Positions 17,220-25,708 of a stretch of DNA of 64,000 nucleotides are shown here, piece after piece. Where the stretch lies: NCBI GenBank assembly GCA_034437555.1, contig DAOTTQ010000077.1, positions 36,078-100,077 on the forward strand, given 5' to 3'. This stretch comes from JANWYT01 sp034437555. Its GTDB lineage: Bacteria; Chloroflexota; Anaerolineae; Aggregatilineales; Phototrophicaceae. Each line of letters opens with the position of its first letter. Positions within the stretch are counted from its first letter, which is position 1. Made by a program: the position numbers and the translations under genes. The notes under the pieces were generated by a model that was not told the DNA's origin, did not search any database, and saw only the letters and a list, made by a program, of their open reading frames with translations.

Positions 17220-20060
17220 TTAACTAACATCCCCATTGTCTTGTTTAAGCATTGCCACGCGCTTTTGCAATAGCCAATGCTCTGGCAAAGACAGCGTACT
17301 ATCTTCATCATAAAGGGTTCGTGCTTCTCTTTGTGCCAGTGCAGCAATTTCTGGCGTGATGTATTCCTCTAGCACAAACATCATCGCACCGCTCTGGCGT
17401 GTGCCAAGCAGGTCCCCTGCACCGCGCAATTGCCAATCGAGCTCTGCCAACTTAAAACCATCGTCAGTATCCACCATAGCGAACACGCGCTTTTGGGTAT
17501 CGTCCCATAGTTCGCGCTTTTCGGGGGTTACATTGTTATCTAGCAGCTGTTCAGGGGCAAACACCCCCTCTTCAACCATGAGCATACAAAAAGACTGGTG
17601 TTCACCACGCCCCACACGCCCACGCAACTGATGCAATTGCGCCAAGCCAAAGCGATTTGCGCCGTCAATAAGGATGATATTGGCATTTGGCACGTCCACG
17701 CCCACTTCTGCAACGGTAGTGGTTGCCATGATGTCATATTCATGACGAGCAAACGCCCCCATAATCTCATCTTTTTCACTGGGCTTCATACGTCCATGAA
17801 GCAAGCAAACGCGATACTTATGGAAATATTGGGTCAGTTCTTCATAGGCTTCGGTGGCAGAGCGTGCATCTATCTTTTCCGAAGGCTCAACCAATGGATT
17901 GATAATAAACGCCTGTCGCCCTAGCTCAAGGTGCATCTCCATAAACTCATATAGTTTATAGCGTTGCGAGGGCAAATGAACGCGCGTTTTGATGGGCAAA
18001 CGTCCAGCAGGCTTCTCATCAATGATGCTCAAGTCTAAATCTGCATAAAGCGTTAGTGCCAATGTACGGGGAATGGGCGTTGCTGTCATCACCAAAAGGT
18101 GCGGGTTTTTGCCTTTACTCCGTAGCGCGGCGCGTTGCCCCACCCCAAAACGGTGTTGTTCATCAATGATTGCCACGCCTAAACGATTAAACGCTACACC
18201 CCCTTGAATAAGGGCGTGTGTTCCTACCACAATATCAATAGAACCATCTGCCAAACCGCGATAAATAGCTTCACGTTCGGAACTGGACAATGCACTCGTT
18301 AGCAAGCCCACGACAGGCTTCTGTTCGGCGGGATAGTTTTCAAAGAGGCGTTGAATCACCCGGTAATGCTGTTCGGCTAAAATGCTCGTAGGGGACATAA
18401 GCGCGGCTTGGTTGCCCGCTTGTACCGCCATTGCCATTGCTGCAATGGCTACGGCTGTTTTACCCGACCCAACATCTCCCTGAATGAGGCGGTTCATTGG
18501 CACAGGACGAGCAATATCACGGCGAATATCCGCAATGGCGCGTTCTTGGGCGCGTGTGAGTGGGTATGGGAACACAGAGCGCACAAACTCATCTAAAAAG
18601 CCGTCCGAAACAGGGATTTCATCCGCAGGCACGCCCTGCCACTCACGCCGATTCCCTAAGATAGACAATTGCATTAAAAGCAATTGGTCAAAAACATAAC
18701 GACGGCGTGCATGATGCAAGTGGTCGTTGCCTTCGGGAAAGTGCAAATTACGAACCGTCCATCCAATATCCGCAAGGTCAGAGCGTTCTAGGGTAGACAA
18801 CGGCACATAGTCGGGAATACGTTCCGACCACGCCTCAATGGCTTGTTTCATGGTACGCCTAAACTGGCGCGGTTTTACCCCTTCGCCCAGCTTGTACACT
18901 GGGACTAAACCAATTGTGTGCAGGTTTTCGCTGTCGATATGTTCCCATTCAGGGTTAGACATTTGAAGTAAATTTCGGAATAGAGAGACCTTGCCACTGA
19001 CTACAATTTGCTCGTTCACACGAATTTTCGAGGAAAGGTAGTGCATCCCAAAGAAAGTCACATTAAGTTTGCCTGTGCCGTCTTCTAGGGTACAGAAGAA
19101 GTCTTTGCGTCCGCCCTGCCCAATTTTAACCTGTGCAAACTTCACGGTTGCCACCACCGTTGCCACTTGCCCCTCTGTTAGGCGACTAATGTAAAGCAAC
19201 CGTGTGTAATCATCAAAGCGTTTGGGCAAATAGTGAATCATATCTTGGACGGTCGTAATACCCAACGGCTCAAGTTGCTCGGCGATTTTATGCCCCACGC
19301 CCTTTAAGTCTGTTACAGGGCGATATAAATCCGCTAAGCGTCCTTCTGCCTCTTGGGGGTCTAGATGCGTGCGTTTAGTGCGCGGTGGGCGTGCAAGACG
19401 TGGCAAAGGTTTCACATCAAGTTCCGATTTTCCCACATGACGCAAGTCAATTTCCATCGCGTCATAAAGAGGCATTTCTTCGGGATTGCCATCATCGTCA
19501 TCGTCATCATTCAGTCGGCGTGACGCAATTTTAGGCGGGCGGCGGTCGGGGCGCGTATCTTTACGCGGAAAATCTTTTTCGTTATTGCGCTTTTGTGGTC
19601 TGTCGGGTTTTACTTCTTGTTGTGGCGCATCTTTACGGCGCGTGTCACGGGCAGACGCAATAGGTGATGGTGTTTCTGTTCTTTCTTGAACAGCGGGGCG
19701 AGGAGGTTTAAGCTTGGCGTTTTTGTTTGATGATTCTGTAGGGGGTACAAACGTCTGGCGAATGGTTTCTAGGTGATTCTGATATTGGGGAGGCATAGGA
19801 ACGCGCCCCGTGATACGGTCTAGCATGTAATTAATTTGTTTTAGGCGTTCTGCGCGGTTCTCAATGCCATCATACGATTTTAAGATATTTAGCAGTTCAT
19901 CCGCCAAAACCAAGTGTTCGGCACGGCGAGCTTGGTCTTTCGCCTGCTTGTACCAATTATCACCATAGCCACTTAACCCACCAATGACCGTGCGGTTATC
20001 GCATCCGCTTTCGCGTTCTTGTTTCAAAATTTTGATGAGTGTTTCTAAAGCCGTTGGCAT
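17220..20060 (-). CDS. recG: ATP-dependent DNA helicase RecG, with an unusually long N-terminus
   Basis: A 946-residue protein, against about 690 in E. coli. The C-terminal 710 residues match RecG: OB/wedge domain starting with PVTDLKGVGHKIAEQLEPLGI, Walker A GDVGSGKT, DEQHRFG, TATPIPRTLAL, LLHGRMKPSEK and the QLRGRVGRG motif VI. RecG remodels stalled forks and branches Holliday junctions. The extra 230 N-terminal residues include a helical part (1-105) and a Pro/Arg/Lys/Asp-rich linker with an aspartate run near 190, probably disordered. It lies 55 bases downstream of the DegV gene in the same direction. Confidence 0.95.
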   Translation of the reverse strand: MPTALETLIKILKQERESGCDNRTVIGGLSGYGDNWYKQAKDQARRAEHLVLADELLNILKSYDGIENRAERLKQINYMLDRITGRVPMPPQYQNHLETIRQTFVPPTESSNKNAKLKPPRPAVQERTETPSPIASARDTRRKDAPQQEVKPDRPQKRNNEKDFPRKDTRPDRRPPKIASRRLNDDDDDDGNPEEMPLYDAMEIDLRHVGKSELDVKPLPRLARPPRTKRTHLDPQEAEGRLADLYRPVTDLKGVGHKIAEQLEPLGITTVQDMIHYLPKRFDDYTRLLYISRLTEGQVATVVATVKFAQVKIGQGGRKDFFCTLEDGTGKLNVTFFGMHYLSSKIRVNEQIVVSGKVSLFRNLLQMSNPEWEHIDSENLHTIGLVPVYKLGEGVKPRQFRRTMKQAIEAWSERIPDYVPLSTLERSDLADIGWTVRNLHFPEGNDHLHHARRRYVFDQLLLMQLSILGNRREWQGVPADEIPVSDGFLDEFVRSVFPYPLTRAQERAIADIRRDIARPVPMNRLIQGDVGSGKTAVAIAAMAMAVQAGNQAALMSPTSILAEQHYRVIQRLFENYPAEQKPVVGLLTSALSSSEREAIYRGLADGSIDIVVGTHALIQGGVAFNRLGVAIIDEQHRFGVGQRAALRSKGKNPHLLVMTATPIPRTLALTLYADLDLSIIDEKPAGRLPIKTRVHLPSQRYKLYEFMEMHLELGRQAFIINPLVEPSEKIDARSATEAYEELTQYFHKYRVCLLHGRMKPSEKDEIMGAFARHEYDIMATTTVAEVGVDVPNANIILIDGANRFGLAQLHQLRGRVGRGEHQSFCMLMVEEGVFAPEQLLDNNVTPEKRELWDDTQKRVFAMVDTDDGFKLAELDWQLRGAGDLLGTRQSGAMMFVLEEYITPEIAALAQREARTLYDEDSTLSLPEHWLLQKRVAMLKQDNGDVS

Positions 20061-20115
20061 AGCTGTTCTTTCTGTACTGGTTTATTTGCAGATAATGGTT
20101 ACGCCCTATGGCGTT

Positions 20116-21009
20116 TTACCAATCGTCATCGCTGTAATCGTCAAAAACTGCCGAGATGTTCTCAAACACCACAACACCCACTGCATCTGTTCCAATGTAA
20201 CATGCCATTGTCGGGCTGTAATTAGCAAAAGGAAAGTGCCTGCCGACGAACTCTAGCGAAAGACGGTCTTGGATAATGCGTGTTTGCTCTGTAATTTGTG
20301 TGCGAGATTGTAGAATAAGCACATCTTCTAAATCGGTAAACTCGGTTACAAATTCTACCAATTGTTCAATAAGCTGGGTACGGGTACGCACTTTTTCAAT
20401 AACGGCGAGTTTGCCTTCTTCAATACCAATGATAGGCTTTATCCCTAACATTGCACCCAAAATAGCCCTAGACTCGCTTATTATCCCATTGTGGTGCAAA
20501 TATTCAAGCGTTTCAACGCAATAAATAGCGTAAATGCGGTCAGCAGCACTACGAACTTGGTTGACCATATCGTCAAAAGCCAGTCCCTCGCCGATAAGCT
20601 GGGTCGCATAACGCACCAACATTCCTTGTGCTGCACAAATAGAACGAGAGTCTATAACAACAATCGGGCAACTTGATGAAGAGGCTTGTTGGGCGGCGTC
20701 GCGGGCGTTTTGCCAGCTTTTGCTTAATTCACGTGAAGGATGAATAGACAACACGCCTTCGCATGTTTTGCTAAGATGGGCGTAAATCTCAAGATATTCA
20801 GCCGTAGTGGGTGGAATAACGCGCGGTGGCACAGGTAAGTTCTGCATCAAACGAAACGCATCTTCTGTGCTGATGTCGATGTCCTCACGGTATATACGCC
20901 CACCAATATCTAAACGGTTAGGAATAAGTGTGACGGGTTGTTGTTGTAAAACTCGTGCGTGATGACTAAATCGCACTCCGCTATCTGTGACAATGTGAAA
21001 CCTGGACAT
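20116..21009 (-). CDS. DegV-family fatty-acid-binding protein
   Basis: A 297-residue protein of normal DegV length. It starts with the family motif FHIVTDSGVRFSH and has LSIHPSRELSKSWQNARDAAQ and VIDSRSICAAQGMLV, which form the lipid-binding cleft. DegV (FakB) proteins bind a fatty acid for phosphorylation by FakA; no fakA (DhaK-like) gene is in this window. The C-terminal part, GRHFPFANYSPTMACYIGTDAVGVVVFE, is also typical. It is upstream of recG and probably shares its transcript. Confidence 0.88.
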   Translation of the reverse strand: MSRFHIVTDSGVRFSHHARVLQQQPVTLIPNRLDIGGRIYREDIDISTEDAFRLMQNLPVPPRVIPPTTAEYLEIYAHLSKTCEGVLSIHPSRELSKSWQNARDAAQQASSSSCPIVVIDSRSICAAQGMLVRYATQLIGEGLAFDDMVNQVRSAADRIYAIYCVETLEYLHHNGIISESRAILGAMLGIKPIIGIEEGKLAVIEKVRTRTQLIEQLVEFVTEFTDLEDVLILQSRTQITEQTRIIQDRLSLEFVGRHFPFANYSPTMACYIGTDAVGVVVFENISAVFDDYSDDDW

Positions 21010-21056
21010 GATCGCTCATTCGTAAACGAAATTAGCACCGATAAAGGGGTTACGCC

Positions 21057-21085
21057 TTGTTATTCGCTCCCTCACATGGTAACAT
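21057..21085 (+). promoter_or_regulatory. Promoter of rpmB
   Basis: TTGTTA (21057-21062), 17-base spacer, TAACAT (21080-21085), located 42 bases before the start codon. Confidence 0.55.
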
Positions 21086-21127
21086 TTTTACGCTAATTTA
21101 GCTATGGATGATTAAGGTGGTAGTGTC

Positions 21128-21313
21128 ATGGCGAAGTGCGAAATGTGCGGTAAGATTCCCCAATTTGGGCAATCACGTAGTAAATCTTTTAACGCCACAA
21201 AACGCAAGTTTAAGGTGAATATTCAACGTATTCGCGTGATGGGCAAAGACGGACAATATGTCCGCAAATCAATTTGCGCTAAATGCGTTAAGACGTTGGC
21301 AAAAAGCAAGTAA
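21128..21313 (+). CDS. rpmB: 50S ribosomal protein L28
   Basis: A 61-residue protein of ordinary L28 length. It starts with MAKCEMCGKIPQFG and contains the CxxC pairs MCGK...CAKC of a zinc-binding L28, plus the basic segment RKFKVNIQRIRV. It is transcribed alone from its own promoter and closed by a hairpin. A GGTGG site lies 7 bases before the ATG. Confidence 0.95.
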   Translation: MAKCEMCGKIPQFGQSRSKSFNATKRKFKVNIQRIRVMGKDGQYVRKSICAKCVKTLAKSK

Positions 21314-21314
21314 A

Positions 21315-21347
21315 AAAGGGCGACCAAAGTCGCCCTTTAACTTTTTT
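21315..21347. terminator. Bidirectional terminator between rpmB and rpe
   Basis: Perfect 10-bp stem AAAGGGCGAC / GTCGCCCTTT with a CAAA loop. T-runs flank it on both strands, so it serves the two convergent genes. Confidence 0.85.
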
Positions 21348-21352
21348 CTAGG

Positions 21353-22030
21353 CTAGTCTTCGCCCACAATAGCCGAAGTCATTTGAGCAAACCCTGCACT
21401 AATCCCTTTAGGATGACCAAAGATAGCCGTACCCGCTACCAAGATGGTTGCACCCGCTTGTACTGCGGCTTGCGCGGTTTCTGCGTTAATGCCACCATCT
21501 ACTTCAATTTCAATATCACGCTGAATATCGCCTGCCATAGCTCTTAGGCGGGCAATTTTGGGCATCATGCTATGCAAAAACGATTGCCCACCAAAGCCTG
21601 GATTGACAGTCATCACATTAACCACATCAATCATGCCCATGACATCACGAAGGCTATCGGCTGTGGTGTGCGGATTAATGGCAACACCCACTTTACACCC
21701 CGCATCACGAATTATCTCTAGCGTGCGATGTAAATTGGGGCTGGCTTCTAAATGCACACTGATAATGCCCGCCCCCGCTTGAGCAAACGCTTCAACATAG
21801 CGTTCTGGTTCTACAATCATCAAATGAACATCTAAGGTCATTTGGGTAATGCGGCGCACCGCTTCTACCACAAGGGGGCCCATTGTGATATTAGGGACAA
21901 AGCGTCCATCCATCACGTCAATATGCAAAAGGGATGCCCCGTTTTGCTCTATTTCTCTTACTTGTTCGCCCAGCCGAGTAAAATCTGCTGAAAGAATAGA
22001 TGGCGCAAGATAAATGCGTTTATGTGCCAC
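21353..22030 (-). CDS. rpe: Ribulose-phosphate 3-epimerase
   Basis: A 225-residue TIM-barrel enzyme that interconverts ribulose-5-phosphate and xylulose-5-phosphate in the pentose phosphate pathway. APSILSADFTRLGEQ at the start, HIDVMDGRFVPNITMGP with the metal-binding His and Asp, DVHLMI, and the phosphate-binding VNVMTVNPGFGGQSF are diagnostic. EVDGGINAETA supplies the last catalytic Asp. Length is standard. It is on its own or the last gene of a short minus-strand unit with the EamA gene, 78 bases apart. Confidence 0.96.
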   Translation of the reverse strand: MAHKRIYLAPSILSADFTRLGEQVREIEQNGASLLHIDVMDGRFVPNITMGPLVVEAVRRITQMTLDVHLMIVEPERYVEAFAQAGAGIISVHLEASPNLHRTLEIIRDAGCKVGVAINPHTTADSLRDVMGMIDVVNVMTVNPGFGGQSFLHSMMPKIARLRAMAGDIQRDIEIEVDGGINAETAQAAVQAGATILVAGTAIFGHPKGISAGFAQMTSAIVGED

Positions 22031-22108
22031 GTTAAACCATTCCCTTCAAATATCTTCTAAATGAACAAGAGATACCTCAATCCTATGCGGATTATGATTC
22101 TGTGGCAA

Positions 22109-22987
22109 CTAACGAGAGGTGCGCTCGACTAAGGCGATGAGTACACCAGCAAGAATAAGCGCACTCCCCACCCAAAGCGCGGTTGTCATGCTTTGCCCCA
22201 AGAATATCACACTTAAGATTGCCCCGACTAAAGGCTGTGCAAAGAAAAAAAGTGAGGCAACACTGGCTTCAACCAGCGCAAAAGCGCGATTCCAAAGCCA
22301 CATTGCCACTGCCGTACTAATGATGCCCAAGTAAAGCACTCCTAATACAACACCCCCATCAATGTTACCAATAGGGCGTGACGGTAGCTCTAGGAGTGAA
22401 GCGGGTAGCACTAAGCACATCCCGCCTAAGAACGCAAACCACGTTACTACCAATGTATTGTGATTTTGGCTCACACGGCGCACCAATACAGAGTACAAAC
22501 CCCATGTTACGGCAGCAACGAATAAGGCGACATCACCAAAAAATGTTTCCGACCCAAATTCAGCTTCGGCGGGGTTGACGATGACCAATACGCCGAGTGT
22601 TGCCAAACCAATGGCAAGCACGCGCTGTAATGTAAGTTTTTCACGAAGAATGATGACCGCAAATACCAAAATAAACGCAGGCGATGCGCTCGTAATCAAA
22701 GAGCCGTTAATCGCTGTCGATTTATCTGTCCCCACAAATTGCGCCCCAACACTAATGCCAAAACCAATAAACCCTACTCCCAATAAAGGCAGAATATCTG
22801 GTAGAGTGAGCGATTGTTGGCGCAAGGTAGGGATGATGCCTATACCCAAAACTAAAGTCGCTAAGATTAAGCGCATAGAAAGTAATGTGAATGGCGGAAT
22901 TATTTTTAATACAATATCAGATACAACATACATTCCGCCCCAAATAGAAGCAGCCAAAAGCCCGTAAATTGCCCCTCGAATTAACAT
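22109..22987 (-). CDS. EamA/DMT-superfamily transporter
   Basis: A 292-residue membrane protein with ten predicted transmembrane helices arranged as two EamA repeats. It begins with GAIYGLLAASIWGGMYVVSDIVL, a classical RhaT/EamA opening, and the second repeat runs from about residue 150 (FFGDVALFVAAVTWGLYSVLV). A positively charged C-terminus ends the protein. The substrate is unknown; relatives export amino acids or metabolites. Its start lies about 160 bases from that of livK on the other strand. Confidence 0.85.
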   Translation of the reverse strand: MLIRGAIYGLLAASIWGGMYVVSDIVLKIIPPFTLLSMRLILATLVLGIGIIPTLRQQSLTLPDILPLLGVGFIGFGISVGAQFVGTDKSTAINGSLITSASPAFILVFAVIILREKLTLQRVLAIGLATLGVLVIVNPAEAEFGSETFFGDVALFVAAVTWGLYSVLVRRVSQNHNTLVVTWFAFLGGMCLVLPASLLELPSRPIGNIDGGVVLGVLYLGIISTAVAMWLWNRAFALVEASVASLFFFAQPLVGAILSVIFLGQSMTTALWVGSALILAGVLIALVERTSR

Positions 22988-23073
22988 TCCTTATCATTTC
23001 CTTAAAAAAAGTAGCCCCAACCGCTTGCCATAAACGCATCACGCGCTATACTTTGTCCTTAAGTGGTGTTGAG

Positions 23074-23079
23074 TATAAT
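23074..23079 (+). promoter_or_regulatory. -10 element upstream of the liv operon
   Basis: TATAAT lies 68 bases before the livK start. A weak TTTGTC at 23052 is 16 bases upstream and could be the -35 box. Confidence 0.45.
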
Positions 23080-23146
23080 GCGGACAGCAAAAACACTCAA
23101 CCTCATGATAAGACCATCTTTATTAATTTTCAGGAGTTCACGACAC

Positions 23147-24385
23147 ATGAAAAAAGGTCTAGCCGTTTTTAGTTTACTCGCCATTTTGGCAATGATGAGT
23201 TTCTCTTCGGTAGCACAAGAAGAAAAAGTCATCAAAATCGCTTCACAAAGCCCACTGTCTGGTCCCCAATCTTCACTCGGTATTGCTATCCGCAATGGCG
23301 TTGAATTGGCGATTACACAGCTTTCGGGACCCCTCACAGATTTGGGTTACACGGTAGAGTTCGTTCCTTTTGACGACGAAGCCAGCGCAGATAAAGGTGT
23401 ATCCAACGCACAACAAATCGTTTCCGACCCCCTCATCTTGGGCGTAATCGGTCACCTTAATAGTGGTGTTGCTATTGCTTCGTCCGAAGTTTACAACACA
23501 AACGACTTAGTGATGGTCTCTCCTGCCAACACTAACCCCACCGTCACCGACCGCGGTTATGCCACCGTCAACCGCATTTGCGGTCGTGACGACCTTCAGG
23601 GTCCTACAGGCGCAAACTTTGTGGCTGAATTAGGTGCAGAAACAGTGTACATTCTCCACGACACCACCGCCTATGGTTTGGGCTTGGCAGATTTCTTCCG
23701 TGTTGAAGCCGAAGTTCTCGAACTCGAAATCTTGGGCTTTGACGGTACAGAAGAAGCCTCTAGCTTTGACAGCATCCTTACCGCCATTTTGGCACTCAAC
23801 CCCGATGCCATTTACTTTGGCGGTATCTACAGCCAAACCGGTATCTTCATTAGCCAAGCACGCGCTGCTGGTTTTGAAGGTTACTTCTTGGGTGGCGATG
23901 GTTTCGACAACCCAGAATTCATCGACCTTGCTGGTGAAGGTGGCGTAGGCACGTTCTACACTTCTACCGCCGGTCCCGCCTCTGTGTTCCCCAACGCAGC
24001 CAAGTTCATTGAAGATTACACCGCCGCCTTTGGCGAAGCCCCACGCCCCTACGCAACAGAAGCCTATGATTCCACCGCTATCTTGCTTGAAGGCTTGGTA
24101 CGTGCCATCGAAGCTGCTGAGGGTCTCCCCACCCGCATTCAAGTTGCCGAAGCAGTTCGTGCAACCGAAGGCTTTGAAGGCATCACTGGCACAGTCACAT
24201 TTGATGACAATGGTGACCGTGAATATGCCGCCTACTACATTCTCAAAGTTGGCTCTGCCGACCCCGCAGAATGGGGCAACAACGAAATCATTACCGCCAT
24301 TGAACTTCCTTCTCCCCTCATTGCTGCAATGATGATGGAAGAAATGGAAGAAATGGAAGAAGCAACACCTGCATCAGGTGGCTAA
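23147..24385 (+). CDS. livK: Branched-chain amino-acid ABC transporter, substrate-binding protein
   Basis: A 412-residue extracytoplasmic binding protein (Peripla_BP_6 type). Start chosen at 23147, 10 bases after CAGGAG. The N-terminal signal is MKKGLAVFSLLAILAMMSFSSVAQ; the mature part begins with KVIKIASQSPLSGPQSSLG, the ligand loop of LivJ/LivK proteins. ILGVIGHLNSGVAIASSEVYN and VMVSPANTNPTVT are further signatures. There is no lipobox. The C-terminus ends in an odd Met/Glu repeat (MMMEEMEEMEEATPASGG), probably disordered. First gene of livKHMGF. Confidence 0.92.
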   Translation: MKKGLAVFSLLAILAMMSFSSVAQEEKVIKIASQSPLSGPQSSLGIAIRNGVELAITQLSGPLTDLGYTVEFVPFDDEASADKGVSNAQQIVSDPLILGVIGHLNSGVAIASSEVYNTNDLVMVSPANTNPTVTDRGYATVNRICGRDDLQGPTGANFVAELGAETVYILHDTTAYGLGLADFFRVEAEVLELEILGFDGTEEASSFDSILTAILALNPDAIYFGGIYSQTGIFISQARAAGFEGYFLGGDGFDNPEFIDLAGEGGVGTFYTSTAGPASVFPNAAKFIEDYTAAFGEAPRPYATEAYDSTAILLEGLVRAIEAAEGLPTRIQVAEAVRATEGFEGITGTVTFDDNGDREYAAYYILKVGSADPAEWGNNEIITAIELPSPLIAAMMMEEMEEMEEATPASGG

Positions 24386-24396
24386 ACTGTAGTATT

Positions 24397-24422
24397 GTGG
24401 TGGGCTAACGTTAGCCCACCAC
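24397..24422 (+). other. Perfect 26-nt intercistronic palindrome between livK and livH
   Basis: The half-site GTGGTGGGCTAAC is followed immediately by its exact reverse complement. As RNA it forms a very stable hairpin with a minimal loop, followed by a short T-run (CTTTTAC). It lies 11 bases after the livK stop and 30 before the livH start. It may stabilise livK mRNA or partly terminate transcription. Confidence 0.8.
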
Positions 24423-24452
24423 TTTTACACCCCTCAAACGCTGGAGATATGT

Positions 24453-25703
24453 ATGGCACAATTAACCGCACCAAATGAGAAGCCAAAACCTGTGGTGACT
24501 TCTTCGCTTACTAATAGTTGGTTTTACAAATTTGTCATTTACCCACTTGGGCAAATGATTCTTTTTATTGTGGGGGCGGCGGTATTACTTACCCTGCTTT
24601 CTTACTTGTTTGCTTTTGTTTTTCCTGCGCCAAACCCGCGCATTATCCTACCCAATCTGCTCACCCAAAATTTACCCGATATTGTGTTAAAAGGGGTAAT
24701 GCTTGGCTTTGTATATTCTATGATTGCTTTGGGATATACATTGGTTTATGGGGTGCTAAAGTTCATCAATTTTGCCCACAGCGAAATCTTTATGGTGGGC
24801 GCTGTGGTTGCCTTTGAGGTAACACAACAGCTCTCAAGTGCGGGGTTAATTAATGCGAGCATTCCTATTGAAGTGCCTATCATTGGTATTGTAGACTTAG
24901 GGCATCTTTTTGTGTTAGTCACCATGCTCTTTTTCTCTATGCTAGTGAGTGGTGTTTTGGCAGTTCTCATAGAACGATTTGCGTACCGTCCTCTACGGGG
25001 TGCGCCACGTCTCGTTCCCCTCATTACGGCAATTGGTGTATCGTTTATGCTTCAAGACATTGTGCGTGCCATTATGTCTATTACGCGCAACGACTTTAAC
25101 CTTACCTTTGCTACCCAGTCGCTTCCATGGGTTAAAGACCCGATCATCCTGCAATTGGGCATCCTAGATTTTGCACGTACAACCTTTGAAATACCTTTTC
25201 CAGAGACCCTTCGTGTACGTCCACCCTTTGTTTTTATCATTGTTAGTGCAATCATCATGTTGGTGGTTCTAAACTACTTTGTAAACGGCACAAAGTGGGG
25301 TCGTGGACTTCGTGCGGTTTCTCAAGACCAAGTGATGGCAGGGCTGATGGGAATCAATGTCAATTTCATGATTTCTCTAACCTTCTTTATTGGTGGTGCG
25401 TTTGGCGGTGCGGCAGGTGCGCTCTTTGGTATCAATGCGGGCACAATTACCCCTTATGTGGGGTTCTTACCGGGCTTAATCGCCTTTATCGCAGCCGTAC
25501 TTGGCGGTATTGGTAATTTAACGGGGGCATTACTCGGTGGTCTAATGCTTGGGATTGTTAAATCGTATTTGGACTTTGTTCTGGCGTTCTATCCTGCGAT
25601 TGGCGCACGTTACACCGATATTTTCGCCTTCATTATCTTAATCATCATTTTGGTGTTTCGCCCAAGTGGTTTGTTGGGTGAGCGCGTGGACGAAAAGGTG
25701 TAA
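24453..25703 (+). CDS. livH: Branched-chain amino-acid ABC transporter permease LivH
   Basis: A 416-residue permease with about nine transmembrane helices. It is longer than E. coli LivH (308) because of an N-terminal extension of about 80 residues that includes an additional helix (LGQMILFIVGAAVLLTLLSYLFAFVF). The family core starts with LVYGVLKFINFAHSEIFMVGA and includes YRPLRGAPRLVPLITAIGVSF, LRAVSQDQVMAGLMGINV and FRPSGLLGERV. CTGGAGATATGT precedes the ATG. Confidence 0.92.
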   Translation: MAQLTAPNEKPKPVVTSSLTNSWFYKFVIYPLGQMILFIVGAAVLLTLLSYLFAFVFPAPNPRIILPNLLTQNLPDIVLKGVMLGFVYSMIALGYTLVYGVLKFINFAHSEIFMVGAVVAFEVTQQLSSAGLINASIPIEVPIIGIVDLGHLFVLVTMLFFSMLVSGVLAVLIERFAYRPLRGAPRLVPLITAIGVSFMLQDIVRAIMSITRNDFNLTFATQSLPWVKDPIILQLGILDFARTTFEIPFPETLRVRPPFVFIIVSAIIMLVVLNYFVNGTKWGRGLRAVSQDQVMAGLMGINVNFMISLTFFIGGAFGGAAGALFGINAGTITPYVGFLPGLIAFIAAVLGGIGNLTGALLGGLMLGIVKSYLDFVLAFYPAIGARYTDIFAFIILIIILVFRPSGLLGERVDEKV

Positions 25704-25708
25704 GCATT

